A stretch of 64,000 nucleotides of DNA from Ligula intestinalis (taxonomy: Eukaryota > Platyhelminthes > Cestoda > Diphyllobothriidea > Diphyllobothriidae): contig JAYGXS010000001.1 of NCBI GenBank assembly GCA_036362985.1, positions 12,007,836 to 12,071,835 on the forward strand, given 5' to 3'. Numbering within the stretch: position 1 is the stretch's first letter; each line of letters starts with the position of its first letter. A program made the position numbers and the translations under genes. Under the pieces are notes generated by a model, which saw nothing but the letters and a program-made list of their open reading frames with translations, was not told the DNA's origin and made no database searches. Shown here piece by piece: positions 20,808-32,209 of this stretch.

Positions 20808-22191
20808 CCTCTGCTAAACATTTTTACATGCAGATGACTTAAAACTCGCATATGCCTATAGCAAACATTCGATAAGTAGTGTGCATAGAACAATTGAATT
20901 AGACCTTCAAAAACTAAAAGACTGGAGTGTTCAGTGGCAAATGCCGTTTTCACCAACAAATGTCATCTCATGATTTTTGGACCAGTAAAACTTCCCCCCA
21001 TATTGTTTAGTGGTCAAGAAATAAAAGAGTTTACATCTTTGAAAGATTTAGGTCTTAGCTATTCTAATACTCTTGACTTATCCCCACATGTTAAACAAAT
21101 CGCACCAAAAGCCAATCGACTATGTGGCTTCATAAGTAAAAATTTCACATCAATTAGACTTAAGACTAAACTTTACAAAATGTACGTTTTACCTTTTCTA
21201 GATTACTGCTCAAAATTGTTTGTACCATGTCATCAGATGACAGACGGAAACAAGAGAAGGTTTACCAGCTTTCTGTGTAAACGCGATGACGCCCGAGACT
21301 CCTATACAATAATATACAATAGATATGGTCTTAAACCCCTCTGGCAAAGGCGACTCCAAAATGGTTTAACTTTCCTATTGAAAGTGACACATAATCAGAA
21401 CATCCTTAGCAATAACATGCTAACAAATCAAAATGGTTCCCGTCCCACTAGAAATAACCAGCATACAATTCATAACGCTAAAGCTAGGACGGCCCAGCGA
21501 TCAACTTTCTACAACATAAGATATGCGATCATATGGAATGCCCTGCCCAACGATATTCGCAAAAGCCACAGTTTAGCCGAATTTAGAAGAAAGACCAAGC
21601 AGATTTCGCCATTGACATGACGCATATATTTTTGAACAAAATACGACACTTTGACAACCAATTTGGATCAAAAGGGATCTAACGGTCCCGGAGAGTTCCC
21701 GCACATTTTGGGAAAAACTGGCCACTGTTGGAGGCTTTCCAGACGACGGTTTCCAACGCTGATCAAATCAAAGCTTAAGCAAAATTGTGCCTTGCCTCCT
21801 TTTCCAATCCTTAAAAATAAAAATAATAAAACTAAGAACGATTAATCTATTCCAATATTCTTCAACTAAAATCTAAATGTTTATAAAAAATATAATGAAA
21901 GAAAATAATTTTCTCTACAACTATACTACAATATATATTGTTTCCTCTCATAATGTATCAGAAGTATGAATGCTAATCATGTAAATCTCAATCTCATTTA
22001 GATATTAGACAAACGAAAGGCCAAGTGTCTTCTGCCGCTGCACTTGAATGACGATGGTGCTTCGCAGCTGCCTCGACCCACCTCACATATCTGCAACGTC
22101 CCATCTAATTATCACACTCCTGCCAATGGACAGAGATTGTAATCTCCGTATCGAGCAGACCCATATATACGGAAGATGCGATGTCCTTAGC
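20790..22191 (+). mobile_element. CR1-like element B, 3' segment of split copy
   Basis: Continues the B copy interrupted at 17740: LHADDLKLAYAYSKHSISS (polymerase box intact, about 20827-20841), then the RT C-terminal part (open at 20934-21620) and a long 3' UTR. The UTR (21640-22191) is about 80 percent similar by eye to the reverse complement of 59236-59790. Frames are broken at about 20955 and around 21240, so the copy is dead. Confidence 0.85.
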
Positions 22192-22480
22192 TGATTTATT
22201 TCGCCTTCAGTTAAAGGACATGACAGTATTTCCAGACCCCAAGTATTCTTACTATAACATGTACCATGCATGGTTATTTTATTTCATGTTTTCATAGGAT
22301 TGTACTTAGAAGTCAGGTTTTTTCACTTAAAACAAACTCCTTATTTCGCACACTATTGACCTAGCAAAAGGCCAAAACAAATACAATAGTCACTGCAAAA
22401 GAAGGGGTTTGGGTTAGGTTTTTTCCTGCCTTCCAGGGTTTTTGACGGCGCCAAAGATGTGCTGTACAAATAAACCGTAT
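22192..22480 (+). repeat. Diverged element-A-like hairpin tail
   Basis: Contains, in A order, AGGTTTTTTCACTT, AACAAACTCCTT, an inner stem (22352-22358 with 22384-22390), an outer stem (22333-22342 with 22402-22411), TTTTTTCCTGCCTTCCAGG and GGCGCC. It directly follows the B 3' UTR, so it may be the true end of element B or a separate, related tail. The other B copy is cut before this point by the Gypsy LTR. Confidence 0.6.
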
Positions 22481-22799
22481 TATGATCATCGATCAGGGAG
22501 GAGAGACCGGAGGAGGCCATCGCGGACAACAGGGTCGACACGAGAGTGAACGGTAGAGGTCACCTGATCATTAACGAAACGCCGGAGATGCGACCTTGTT
22601 GACTGCGGAGTCCAGCGATGAGCTGGCGAAAATAGCAGAACCACCATGAGCATGATCTAAGACCATGAAGCCTATCGTCATGGTTGTAAAACAGAGAATG
22701 GAGAAAACGGCAATGATGACTGGACAGAGAAGTGGACGAAACATCGTTGCAAATATCACTCAAATGAGGAAGAAATAGACATATATGGAAAACAATGTT
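22481..22799. other. Spacer, possibly the 3' UTR of element E
   Basis: No domain was recognised in short minus-strand frames (22560-22763). The position, just 3' of the element E coding end, makes a 3' UTR likely. Confidence 0.3.
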
Positions 22800-25090
22800 A
22801 TGTTAACATAGCCACCTCAGATACCAGGGGGACCCTTTTAAAAGTCCAAAAGTTGTGTGTGTGGGAAGGAGACCGATAAGAAGGACTTTATATCTTCCGA
22901 TGTTAAGTGTTTGCGTAATTCAACTTTAAAAACTGCTAAGTTAGACGACAGCCTAATTTCGAGGGGAATATTATTCCAGAGGAAGGCATATTTGGAGGCA
23001 AAGAAGTGAGAATGGTTCGAAGTGGAGCTTAAGGGGGGTGCAATAATCCTGGAGGATTTATGAATGGCATAAGGTCTATCTGCAGGAATGAGAGCGTTGA
23101 TTCGTGGAAGGTTAGGTGTTGAGATAACGCGAAAGAGGCAACAGAGGCCCGCTTCGAGTCCACTGACCCAAAGAAATGTAATGTTCGCTAACTGACATCT
23201 CTCCGTCTAAGAAATAGTGGATCGAGGACGAGTGAATATTTTGCGAGTAAATACCCTCTGTACATTTTCAATCTTACCGCGGTCAGAAGCATTTATTAGA
23301 CCAAAGAGGGGACAGCAGTATTCTAGGATGGGTACAACATACATGCGATAAATTTTTAACTTTATTTCCAGCAGGAAGAAATTGTGTGATATAAAACCAC
23401 ATATCTGTGCAGCCTTTGCAGATATTCGATCCGCATGAGGCGACAATGCTAGTTTATTTTCGTTGCTTAGAACTAGGTCTTTTATAGTGGATCGTTCTAA
23501 AAGTGGAGTATTTTGAAAGACAAGGTGACGGGGAAGCCTGGCAGGACCGAAACACATGAAACTACACTTGGATGGAAGAATTCCATCTGCCAGGTAGCAC
23601 TCCAACGTGAGAGTGTAAATAGGACCTCATTTATTTTATCAACGCACATACTTGCCGTATCCTTAGAAAATGATTAAATGCATTTGAGGTCGTCTGCATA
23701 AATGAGATTGTGTGAATTTTTTAGAACAGTCGAAATTTCGTTTATGTATAGAATGAAGAGTAAAGGACCCAGGAAAATGCCTTGAAAAATGCCACTCGTG
23801 ATCAGCTGAGCAGTGGAGTAACTATTACCTACTAGGACCTTCTGGCTGCGGTTAGACAAGTAGGAGCCGATGAAGTCGAGGAGAGGGGGACGAATGCCAA
23901 TGGCTTCCAATTTTACCAGAAGCCGTCTGTGCGGTACCTTGTCGAAGGCTTTGCTCAGGCCAAAGTAAATAACAACCACGGATTGCCGCTCGTTACAGAG
24001 GGAAGTGATATGGTTAAGAAAAGCTAAGTGACACGTCTCGCATGATCTTCCGGGTAGAAAACCATGCTGCCAGTCGCTTAAAAACTTATTTTTTAGGCAA
24101 AAATCGAGACTTTGATTAAAAATTATCTTTTCCAGAAGTTTGGCTAGTGTCGGGGATTTATGAACACTGCGGTAGTTATTTATGTCCGAACGAGATCCTG
24201 ATTTAAAGACTGGAAGTATAATGGATGGCTTCCAAGTGTCAGGAAAGAAACCGTTTGAGCGATAGACTGAAAATATATGGCTAAGTAATGTGAGAAGATC
24301 GACACTCTTTTGATAACTGAATTGGGGATACCATCAGTTCCCGAAGAGTGCGAGTTTTTTAGACAAATTAAATGCTAACGAATTAATTCTATGGAGAAAT
24401 TAATGTTCCCGAGAGTATTGTTTAAGTTAGGTTAAAACAACGTAACCGGTTCGGATTCTGTCGTAAAATGCTTCGCAAAGAAAGCATTGAATAATTCAGC
24501 ATTATCAGACTCATCTAGTACAAATTTTATATTTTCATTAAGCAATGGGGGTATTTCAATTCCTCGTTTTGCGGAGGACGTACGAAGAAACAGCTGTGCA
24601 ACCAATTTTGCAGAGTTTGACTCGCTCAGGCTGCAAGATTCCCTGTGCTGGTTACGTGCAAGACGAATCTTTGACGCTAATTCGAAGATCTCTGCGATCC
24701 TTAGATGCACAGACAGCGAAATAGTAGATCTATCTTTCACTTTCCTCATCAATTTCATTAGTCTGGGCAAAAGAAAATGAGGGATGGTCGATTCTGGTGT
24801 GTAGGGTTTCGCAATTTTAGTGGGCACGAATTCCAGCATTTTACTAGTTTTCAGTTTCTATCTCAGTATAGAGGACACGCTTCTTGGAAATTATTTAAAA
24901 AATTGATTATATATTTCCAAATTTTGGAATTTTCTACATGGAAATCTCAATCCGGTCGCTCTGAAAAATTCCTCTGCTGTGAATTATTTCCAACGTTTGG
25001 ATATTGCTTCTTGGACGTGTCGATTTTGTGAAAAAACTCCTCTGCGCCACAAAAATCTGCACATCTCCGAATTTCACGCCGAGGCTGAGT
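22800..25090 (-). mobile_element. CR1-like element E, long decayed copy
   Basis: The minus strand encodes, 5' to 3': an endonuclease end (RGIFQSDRIEIS, near 24950), a linker (24432-24839), a reverse-transcriptase core with YFGLSKAFDKVPHRR, GIFQGIFLGPLLFILYINE and LIYADDLKC (23674-23979), and a C-terminal part with YVVPILEYCCPLFGLI (23207-23605) and AFLWNNIPLEIRLSS (about 22960). The box YADD survives, but at least four frame breaks separate these pieces. Related to element B at the protein level. Confidence 0.8.
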
Positions 25091-25404
25091 CGTTATATCA
25101 CTGTGTTGTTACATACCCTTATCCTGATTTTTTCATAATATTTAGGATGAAAGTGACTCTCACGTTAGGATAAAAGTGACTCTCAAGTTATTCCTAAGGA
25201 AATTTTATCACCAAACACATTTCATTGTATCTGTCAGGAACTCAATATTTTACTCTGACTTGCTGTAAACTGCTTGTCTCAGTGAACTTGCACTATCTGG
25301 CCAATCGATCTTCTCTCCGCCTCACTCCTACGGGCTCTTTGATTTGGCTTCCGACTTAATTGGCAGTATCAGACGCGGGTTGCAAAGCAAAAATCTTACA
25401 TAGC

Positions 25405-27061
25405 ATGGAGAGTTTAGATGCTACAAGTCCGTTAGCACGAAACGGTTCGCCACCACCGGATCTCGAACCCGTGTCGCCAAATCTGGTTATTAGCGGTGTT
25501 AGCACCTCAGGCAGCCCGGCCACTTCGACAGGTGCCCTTGACAACCATATCAAGATACGATCAGAAAGTAACTGCCGATATGGCCACTAAGATAATGTTA
25601 TTAATTCTGCACCTTCCACCAAACGGCCAAGATGTCTGCTAGGTTTACCGAAGTTAGACTGTGAGGACTTCCTCCTCCGCCAGGAGTTATCGGAGATGAA
25701 ACAGGAACTTTACCACGAGTTAAATAAACTGAAACAAGAGATAGCCTATCTAAAACGCATATTTATTATACAGCGGTTAAAACAGCCCTGATCGGTGAAA
25801 AACTGGGGGTAAATAAAAGTGCATATGCTCAGATAGCCTCGGCCGATAAACCTGAAACTCGCATATCATTTGCCGAACCAAGTGAACCAGCGGGCGTCTC
25901 ACTCGATCGTAAAAAACTTAAATAAATCCGCAGTCTACGCCATCGTTACTCTGCTCAGGCAGCACTAGCAATGATCTGGATTTGCGTCCTAGCGTCGCAT
26001 CGTTGCTCAATGCTGCACTAGAAAGCGATGATACAGGGGTCGATAAGATCATTAAGCCAAAAAAGCATAGGGCTAGAAAGGCTCGAAAGTCTAAACGGGC
26101 CAGGGGTGTGCAGTCAGCTAACCCAAAAACTGGCACATCAGGACCCATCGAACCTTAGGTACCGGATACAGATACCCGCTTGGTTGTAACTCGGGAGCTC
26201 GCAACAGATGCACTAGTGAGTCACAAGCAGAATATAGTTGTAAAAGGGGCTCCAGAGATAGCGTCAACAATTACACAAGAACGAGTTGACGCTGATATGG
26301 GCTTAAATTTGGACATGTCTGACGACACACCTCAAACCTGCATATCGGATCATGAGTCAAACCCACGGGCTACACCATCGTCACTCGGCTTAAGCGACAC
26401 TAGCAATTATCGGGATTTTCATCCTAGCACCACATCGTTGCTTGACTCTGCACAAGAAAGCGATGACCAAGAGTTGAAAAAATCATAACTCAAAAGAAGC
26501 ATAAGCCTAAGAAAGCCAAACGGTTCGCGGGTTTGCACTCAGCTTACCCAATAGCCAGTACATCAGAACCTAGTGTTCCGGATACAAATGCTCTCTTTGC
26601 CGAAACACGTGAGCTCGCAACAAATGCCCCATTGAGTCTCAAGCAGAAAATAGTTGCAAAGGGGGCCCCAGAATCAGAGTCGTCAATTGTACAAGAACGA
26701 ATTGACCATGACGTGGGTCTTATGCGAGTTTACGCCAAACAGTTGCTAAAACCAGGCGAGCGTTTCCGGATTCCTAAAGCATTTCGAATAGGGAAGGCTC
26801 AAACGGCTCCAGAATCAATTTCTCGGCCACGAACTCTAAAAGTTATTTTAGAAACTGAAGCACAGGCGAAACTCTTGCTAGAGCGCAAACCATCCTTACG
26901 GAGTCTGCATTCGCAAGTTTTTTTTCAGCCGGATTACGAGTTGAAAGAGCAGAGAAAGATGAGACAGCTAATAAAAGAGCTGGAGAAACGGAGAACCAAT
27001 GGCGAGACAAATCACAAAATAAGAGAGGGACAAATAGCTCAAGTCAAAAGGACATCTTTCT
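25405..27061 (+). pseudogene. Element A ORF1 (nucleic-acid-binding protein), broken
   Basis: Pieces read MESLDATSPLARNG, a short coiled coil (about 25685-25765, heptad ELSEMKQEL and ELNKLKQEI), two tandem copies of a serine- and lysine-rich segment (about 25940-26330 and 26370-26725), then a CR1/L1-like ORF1 core (RTLKVILETEAQAKLLLER, followed by KEQRKMRQLIKELEKRR). Such proteins bind element RNA and chaperone reverse transcription. Stops occur near 25588, 26157 and 26486. The segment from 26533 to 27061 is open. Confidence 0.7.
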
Positions 27062-27128
27062 AGTCGAAGCCGGTAGCAGTGACGGCCTAGCTGTCCCGCC
27101 ACCCAAATCTAAGACATGCCCTCTTAAA

Positions 27129-29952
27129 TTGGTCGTTTTAAATGCCAGATCACTGATTAATAAAATGCCTCTGCTCCAGACTATGGTTTTCGTCAACCGC
27201 CCAGACATTGTTATGGTAACTGAGATATGGGCATCGGCCTGTGTAGCTGACTCAGAACTCTCTGTTCTAGGCTATTCATGCGTTCGGAACGATCGAAACA
27301 ATGGCCGTGGCGGAGGAAGCTGTATCTTTATAAAGCAGCCACTTGCATTTCTCCCGTTGGGCTATCCACAATTCAGAGCGGTGGAGGAGAGCTGCTGGCT
27401 GCGAGTTGTTCTAAAAAACAAATACTCCTTACTTGTTGGCTGTGTTTATCGCCCACTTAATGCCAATGTGGACTACGATATTTGTCACTCGCAGGCATTT
27501 CATGCCACAGTTGACTTGAATCTTAAGTATTGCTTAATTATAGGGATTGTAACCTTCCTGAAGTGCAATAGTTTCCACCATCCGGTCATTGAAAGTTAGA
27601 GAACTTACTTGAGGCAGTAGATATCAGCATGTGGGATCAGGTAGTCGATTTTTCCACTCGAGAAGCAAACATACTCGACCTTACATTTGTAGGGGATGCG
27701 AACCACTTTCAGTGTCATCCTTGGACGCACTTGGGAGTTCAGACCATCTTTCAGTTGTAAGTGAACTAGAACTGGAGGCAGATGGAACATTTTCCCAAAA
27801 GTATAGTTTTTATGATGAATTCTGATCAGCAAACACGGCGGACCTACTGGCACATCTAAACGCTCTCAACTGGTCTGAATTTTTACAATGTTTGGATGCA
27901 AATGTTTGTACCGATGCACTGTACAAAGTGTCGGATCCACTCATCCTCCACTTTGTCCCCCGTAAGAAAGTAATACATGTCAAGGATGAAGTGTACTTTC
28001 CTCTGTCTTTCCGTCGAAGGCTGCGTAAACTCTCTCGTCGTTTGCATCGGCAAAACGACACTTCCGTTCTGCCCTTGATCACACTGATCTTTGAGCAGGC
28101 TAAGAAGCTCTCCGAAGAAAAGCAGATAGCCGATGAGGCCCACTTTGCTGAAAATCCTTCCCTAAATTTTGCGAAACTCTTTTCGCGTACAGTAAAAGCG
28201 CAGAGGAAAACGCAACACCCCATACTTCAGGACGCCTAAGGAAACCCCATAGCTGACGCTAAGTTGACCGCCGATCGCTTCAATGCGTTCCTATTCAAAA
28301 CGTTACGTGAAAGCTAGCTCGCTGCACCTCCAGCTATCCGGGCTTGGACGGGTCCCGTACTCAAAACCATAATTTTTACCATCTGGGACCTTACTGTAGC
28401 CATTCGTCATTATCGTCAATCTTATAGTCCAGGACCAGATGGCGTCCCAGTTAGCCTTCTAAAAGCTGAAGCGAATAATGTATTTCCGTCTATTCTTTGT
28501 AAGATGTTTAATCTTGCTCTTGAGAGCGAAACCTTTCCTTCGCTGTGGAAGGAATCGCACATAATGCCTATTCGCAAGCATGGCCAATCGACGTCTTTCG
28601 ACAACTTTAGGCCAATAAATACACTTCCCGCAGCCTCGAAGATCTTGGAGGCCTTGATGAAAGAAAAGATGATGCGTCAGTTGACAGAAAACAACCTGCT
28701 CAATAGAGCTTAACATGGCTCTTTCGAGAAACGATCTTGTGACACCTGCCAGCTCTCTTTCTTTGATTATGTGCTGCAATCTAGAGACAGCGGTTTTGCC
28801 ATTTATAGCGTCCATCTTGATTTTACTAAGGCCTTTGATCGGGTCGATCATAACCTCCTCCTTCTGAAACTGGCCTCCTTTGGCATAGGTAGCAAGCCTC
28901 TGAACTTCATATCTTCCTATTCGTATGCTCGCTCTGCACGAGTAAATATCGCCAAAGTTATCTCCAACCCCACGCATGTGAGGAGTGGAGTTAAACAGGG
29001 TAGTGTACTTGGTCCGCTCCTATCTTGCCTGTTTGTCAACGACATTTCAGATTGTTTTCAGCACGGCAGACCCTTCATGTACGCTGATGATTTAAAAGTC
29101 GTTTATCGATATAAACAGGCAGATTGCAACATCGTGCTCGAGCTGATAAAGAAGGATCTTCAGGCCTTCGCCCAGTGGTGTTGCGCATGGCGCCTCACAT
29201 TTTATGGCACAAATGTTCCGTTATGGTTGTTGGCGACGATCATCAACCGGAATTAAGCATTGATGGCCACGAACTAATGACCCAGGAGTTATCAAGGATT
29301 TGGGCATATCCTACTCTAATAGCCTCAATTTGTCAGGGCACTCTGCCCTGATAGTATCGAGAGCACGCCGAACCACTGGATTTATCCTTATAAATTTAAA
29401 GAATATAAAGATTAGAACTAGCCTTTATAATATGTACGTGAGACCTAGTCTTGAAGACTGCTCGCCCCTATTCAGTCTTCTGCGCACTAGTAAACGGAAG
29501 AAAATAGAATCGGTGCAGCACTTCTTCACTAGAAGAGTTTTTACTACAGAACACCGTAACTTAACCTACCAACAAAGGTGCGAACTTATAAAGCTGGATC
29601 TCCTGTGGCTTCGGAGATTGCAGATGGGTCTTTTTTTACTGTTTAAACTTTTTAATGGTCAAACCTTTAATCCTCTTAGTACAATGAGGCAGCTTGAGCA
29701 CTCTCGACGCGCCAGTCATCGAGACGTATTTTTATTTCTTCCTATGGCACGTACAGTTAAGTACCGGCAATTCTTTTCAGTAATTGCCATATGAATCTGG
29801 AATACACTGCCCAAAAGTATTAAAACCCAGCAAAGCTACCTTATGTTTAAGAGAACTTTAACTAGTTTTCTACATTCAGGACAACTTTCACGAATTTTGG
29901 GTGCTGACTCGATGGAATCTCTCTTTCAATCTGATGGCGTTCGTGGACTTTG
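27129..29952 (+). pseudogene. Element A ORF2 (endonuclease and reverse transcriptase), broken
   Basis: Begins with VVLNARSLINKMPLLQ and VMVTEIWAS, the APE endonuclease start, with GGGSCIFIK. Homology to the intact A frame continues through the linker (27892-28239), fingers (28504-28713), palm (FDFTKAFDRVDH; GSVLGPLLSCLF; FMYADDLKVVY near 29085) and C-terminus (29300-29794). The frame is lost near 27590, 27825, 28240, 28712 and 29215. In the endonuclease, AGDFN has become a broken IIGIVTFL, so it would be inactive even if in frame. Confidence 0.85.
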
Positions 29953-30410
29953 AACCCCACCAGGCGTCATGTTGAAGATAATGCTGTTGAAGCAGCAGCC
30001 CACAGTCTGCTAACCCTTCAGCTGATAGCGTGCAAATTTTCCTGACAACCATTGAAGGAAGACTAAGAACACTGTGTTCTTGTGCCAACCCTCTCCGTCT
30101 CGAACAAATGTCCTTAAACGATATGCAACCTTTCTCCTGCTGATGTGTCCATTCAGCTTAAAACTGTTTATTTATTCCGTTTGTATCATACCTTTGAAGG
30201 CAGGTTTTTTTCACTTGAAACAAACTTCCTTTCTCGCCCAGTATTGACAAAACGCAAAACCTGAAACAAAACCAATGCTGGCTGCAACATAGGGAGTTTG
30301 TTTTAGGTTTTTTCCTGTCTTCGAGGTGGGGGAAGGCGCCCAAGAGGTGCATTACCAACTCTTTACAATTGCCTGTAAACTGGCTGATAAACACATTATA
30401 TTATATTAGA

Positions 30411-31530
30411 AACGATCGACATGAGTTCAGAAACATATGCAGCGTCGTTAGTGGAGGAAAGACTCGGCCAATCTAATGAGTCAAGAAAATTGTTGATTGA
30501 GCTTATATCTGCGAGGTCATATGCATTATAAGTACGACTAGCACTAGCCTTTTACGTAGAAGGAAGCGGAAGGCAATAGTGAATTAATGAGTGATCACTT
30601 TGGAAGATGTCCTGCTTAAAATCAACGAAGAGAGGGACAAAACCATTTGTGAAAATCAGATCTAGGATATGATTCAGTCTTGTTGGCGAACTAACCAGTA
30701 GAGACCAGTTAGAAAAATTAATGTTATCTAGGAAAGGCTGAAATCTAGGTGGACAATATTTTGAAAGCCAGTCGATTTCAGGAGAATTAAAATCTCCAGC
30801 AATAATTTTAACTTCAAAAGAGGATTCTGAAATAAACTTGAATATTTCACACAAATTTGCATCTTCTTCAGATGAATAGTTAGGAGGATTATATACACAT
30901 CCGATAATCGCCTTTTACCGGGGCGACAGGATAATAGAAGCGAAACAGTAATTTCCAGAGAAGGTCGTGCTATTTAGATAAAACGGAAAGTGCCTTAATG
31001 ACGTTCTAATATAGAGAAGACAACCCCCACCACGCTTATTAATTCGATCGTGACGATAGAAATCATACTCGTCTATGATAAGGGAGGAGTCAGAAATGAT
31101 TGGATGGGTCCAAGATTCTGTAATGCATATAACATCGGGTGTCATCTCTAAAGCAATAGCTCACAGTCGAGCCATTTTATTTGTAACAGACCTAACATTT
31201 AGCAATATGACATCTAGTGTGTTTCGAGTGACAGGACTATGGCTATCGTTATTCATAAAAAAGAATTTGAGGGTGGGCAGGCAAACTGTAGGTCATTATT
31301 ATTTTTGTAATAAGTACTGACGGGTATGGAGCTGTAAGCATACGGGTAGCCAATAATGGATGGCTGATAAGGTCTGAGATATCTAGGGGCCTCGCTTTTC
31401 TGGCAGGGAAAAATGAGGAGAGGATAAACCAAAATAAGCTTCTGGGGCGTTTGGGAGGAATGGGGGGAGGCGAGAAGGCATGTAGAAGTTTGCAGGTTTG
31501 GGTGGTAGAGGACGGTTAAAGAAACTGATA
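30411..31530 (-). mobile_element. Endonuclease fragment of an E-like CR1 element
   Basis: Minus-strand pieces encode an APE-type endonuclease: NVRSVTNKMA (about 31190), DVICITESWTHP, RGGGCLLYIR, then AGDFNSPEIDWL, LDLIFTNGF and IFQSDHSLIHY (30552-31145). A linker, YDLADISSINNFLDSLDW, runs to 30411, where the element A tail begins. A frame break lies near 30910. IFQSDH also occurs in the E copy near 24950, hence the family call. Confidence 0.7.
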
Positions 31531-31539
31531 GGGGGGAAT

Positions 31540-32209
31540 GGTCAGTCAGTCAGTCAGTATATTTGAGGGAAAAATAGGCTTGCGCCTTTGAACTCCCTAT
31601 TTGTCACATCAAAATCTCAAGAATGTTAAACAATTTTAACAAGTTTTCAGTCAGGAAAATATAGACAGTCACATGGTGCAGTGGTGTTTCAAGGTTAATT
31701 TGTCACATAGTTTACGTTGTGTTGTAGCATGTGTATATCAAGTCGGTGTTTAAATATCTCCACAGATTGGGACATAAAAATCGCCTCGGGAAGGTTATTT
31801 GACAGGTCCACGACACGATTAGAGAAAAAATTCTTCCGTACATCCAATCTTCCTTGGGGCACATACAGTTTGAAGGGATGCCCCCGGAGATTAGTTGTAG
31901 TGGCGAGTTGGAAGAAGTCGTCACACATGAGAGCGCAGTCAAAGCCACGCACGATACGGAAGGTGTGTATCAAATCTTCGCGTAACTGCCTCTAATTCAA
32001 AGGATAGAGATTTAGGTTATCTAGGCGGATCTCAAATGGTAGTGAACCTTGGCCTCTTACTAATTTCGTTGCTCGCCGCTGCACCCTCTCCACGGTCTCC
32101 AGGCTTGAATCGCGTATTCAAGATGTGGCCTTCTGAAAGTACCGAAGATTTTTGAGAAACAGTCTTCATCAAAAACCGTGAATGCCCGCTTGTTGGCGTC
32201 CAACATTGC
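31540..32209 (-). mobile_element. CR1-like element D, 3' half of split copy
   Basis: The minus-strand C-terminus of reverse transcriptase (FFQLATTTNLRGHPFKLYV, FFSNRVVDLSNNLP at 31695-31973) and a 3' UTR ending in a CAGT microsatellite at 31542-31560. It is collinear with the D copy at 15831-16520. The upstream half lies at 34259-35170, separated by an element C insertion; AACATTGC flanks the insertion. Confidence 0.85.

Larger units (their letters stand above)
25330..30408 (+). mobile_element. CR1-like element A, near-full-length copy 3
   Basis: The only copy with both ORFs. ORF1 starts with ATG at 25405 and runs in pieces to 27061. ORF2 starts near 27129 and runs in pieces to about 29952. 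A tail with the two-stem hairpin (about 30216-30310) ends in a TATTA microsatellite at about 30390-30408. The exact 5' end is uncertain and could lie anywhere from 25095 to 25400. Many frameshifts and stops make it inactive. ORF2 is collinear with the intact minus-strand copy at 18198-20807. Confidence 0.85.

Noticed and set aside
24777..25173. A C-x2-C and histidine pattern suggesting a zinc finger at the presumed 5' end of element A
   Set aside because: Most of it overlaps minus-strand element E endonuclease sequence, and the spacing fits no known finger.
31540..31562. CAGT repeats considered as a CRISPR-like or regulatory array
   Set aside because: It is the microsatellite 3' end of a CR1-like element, seen again at 15834.
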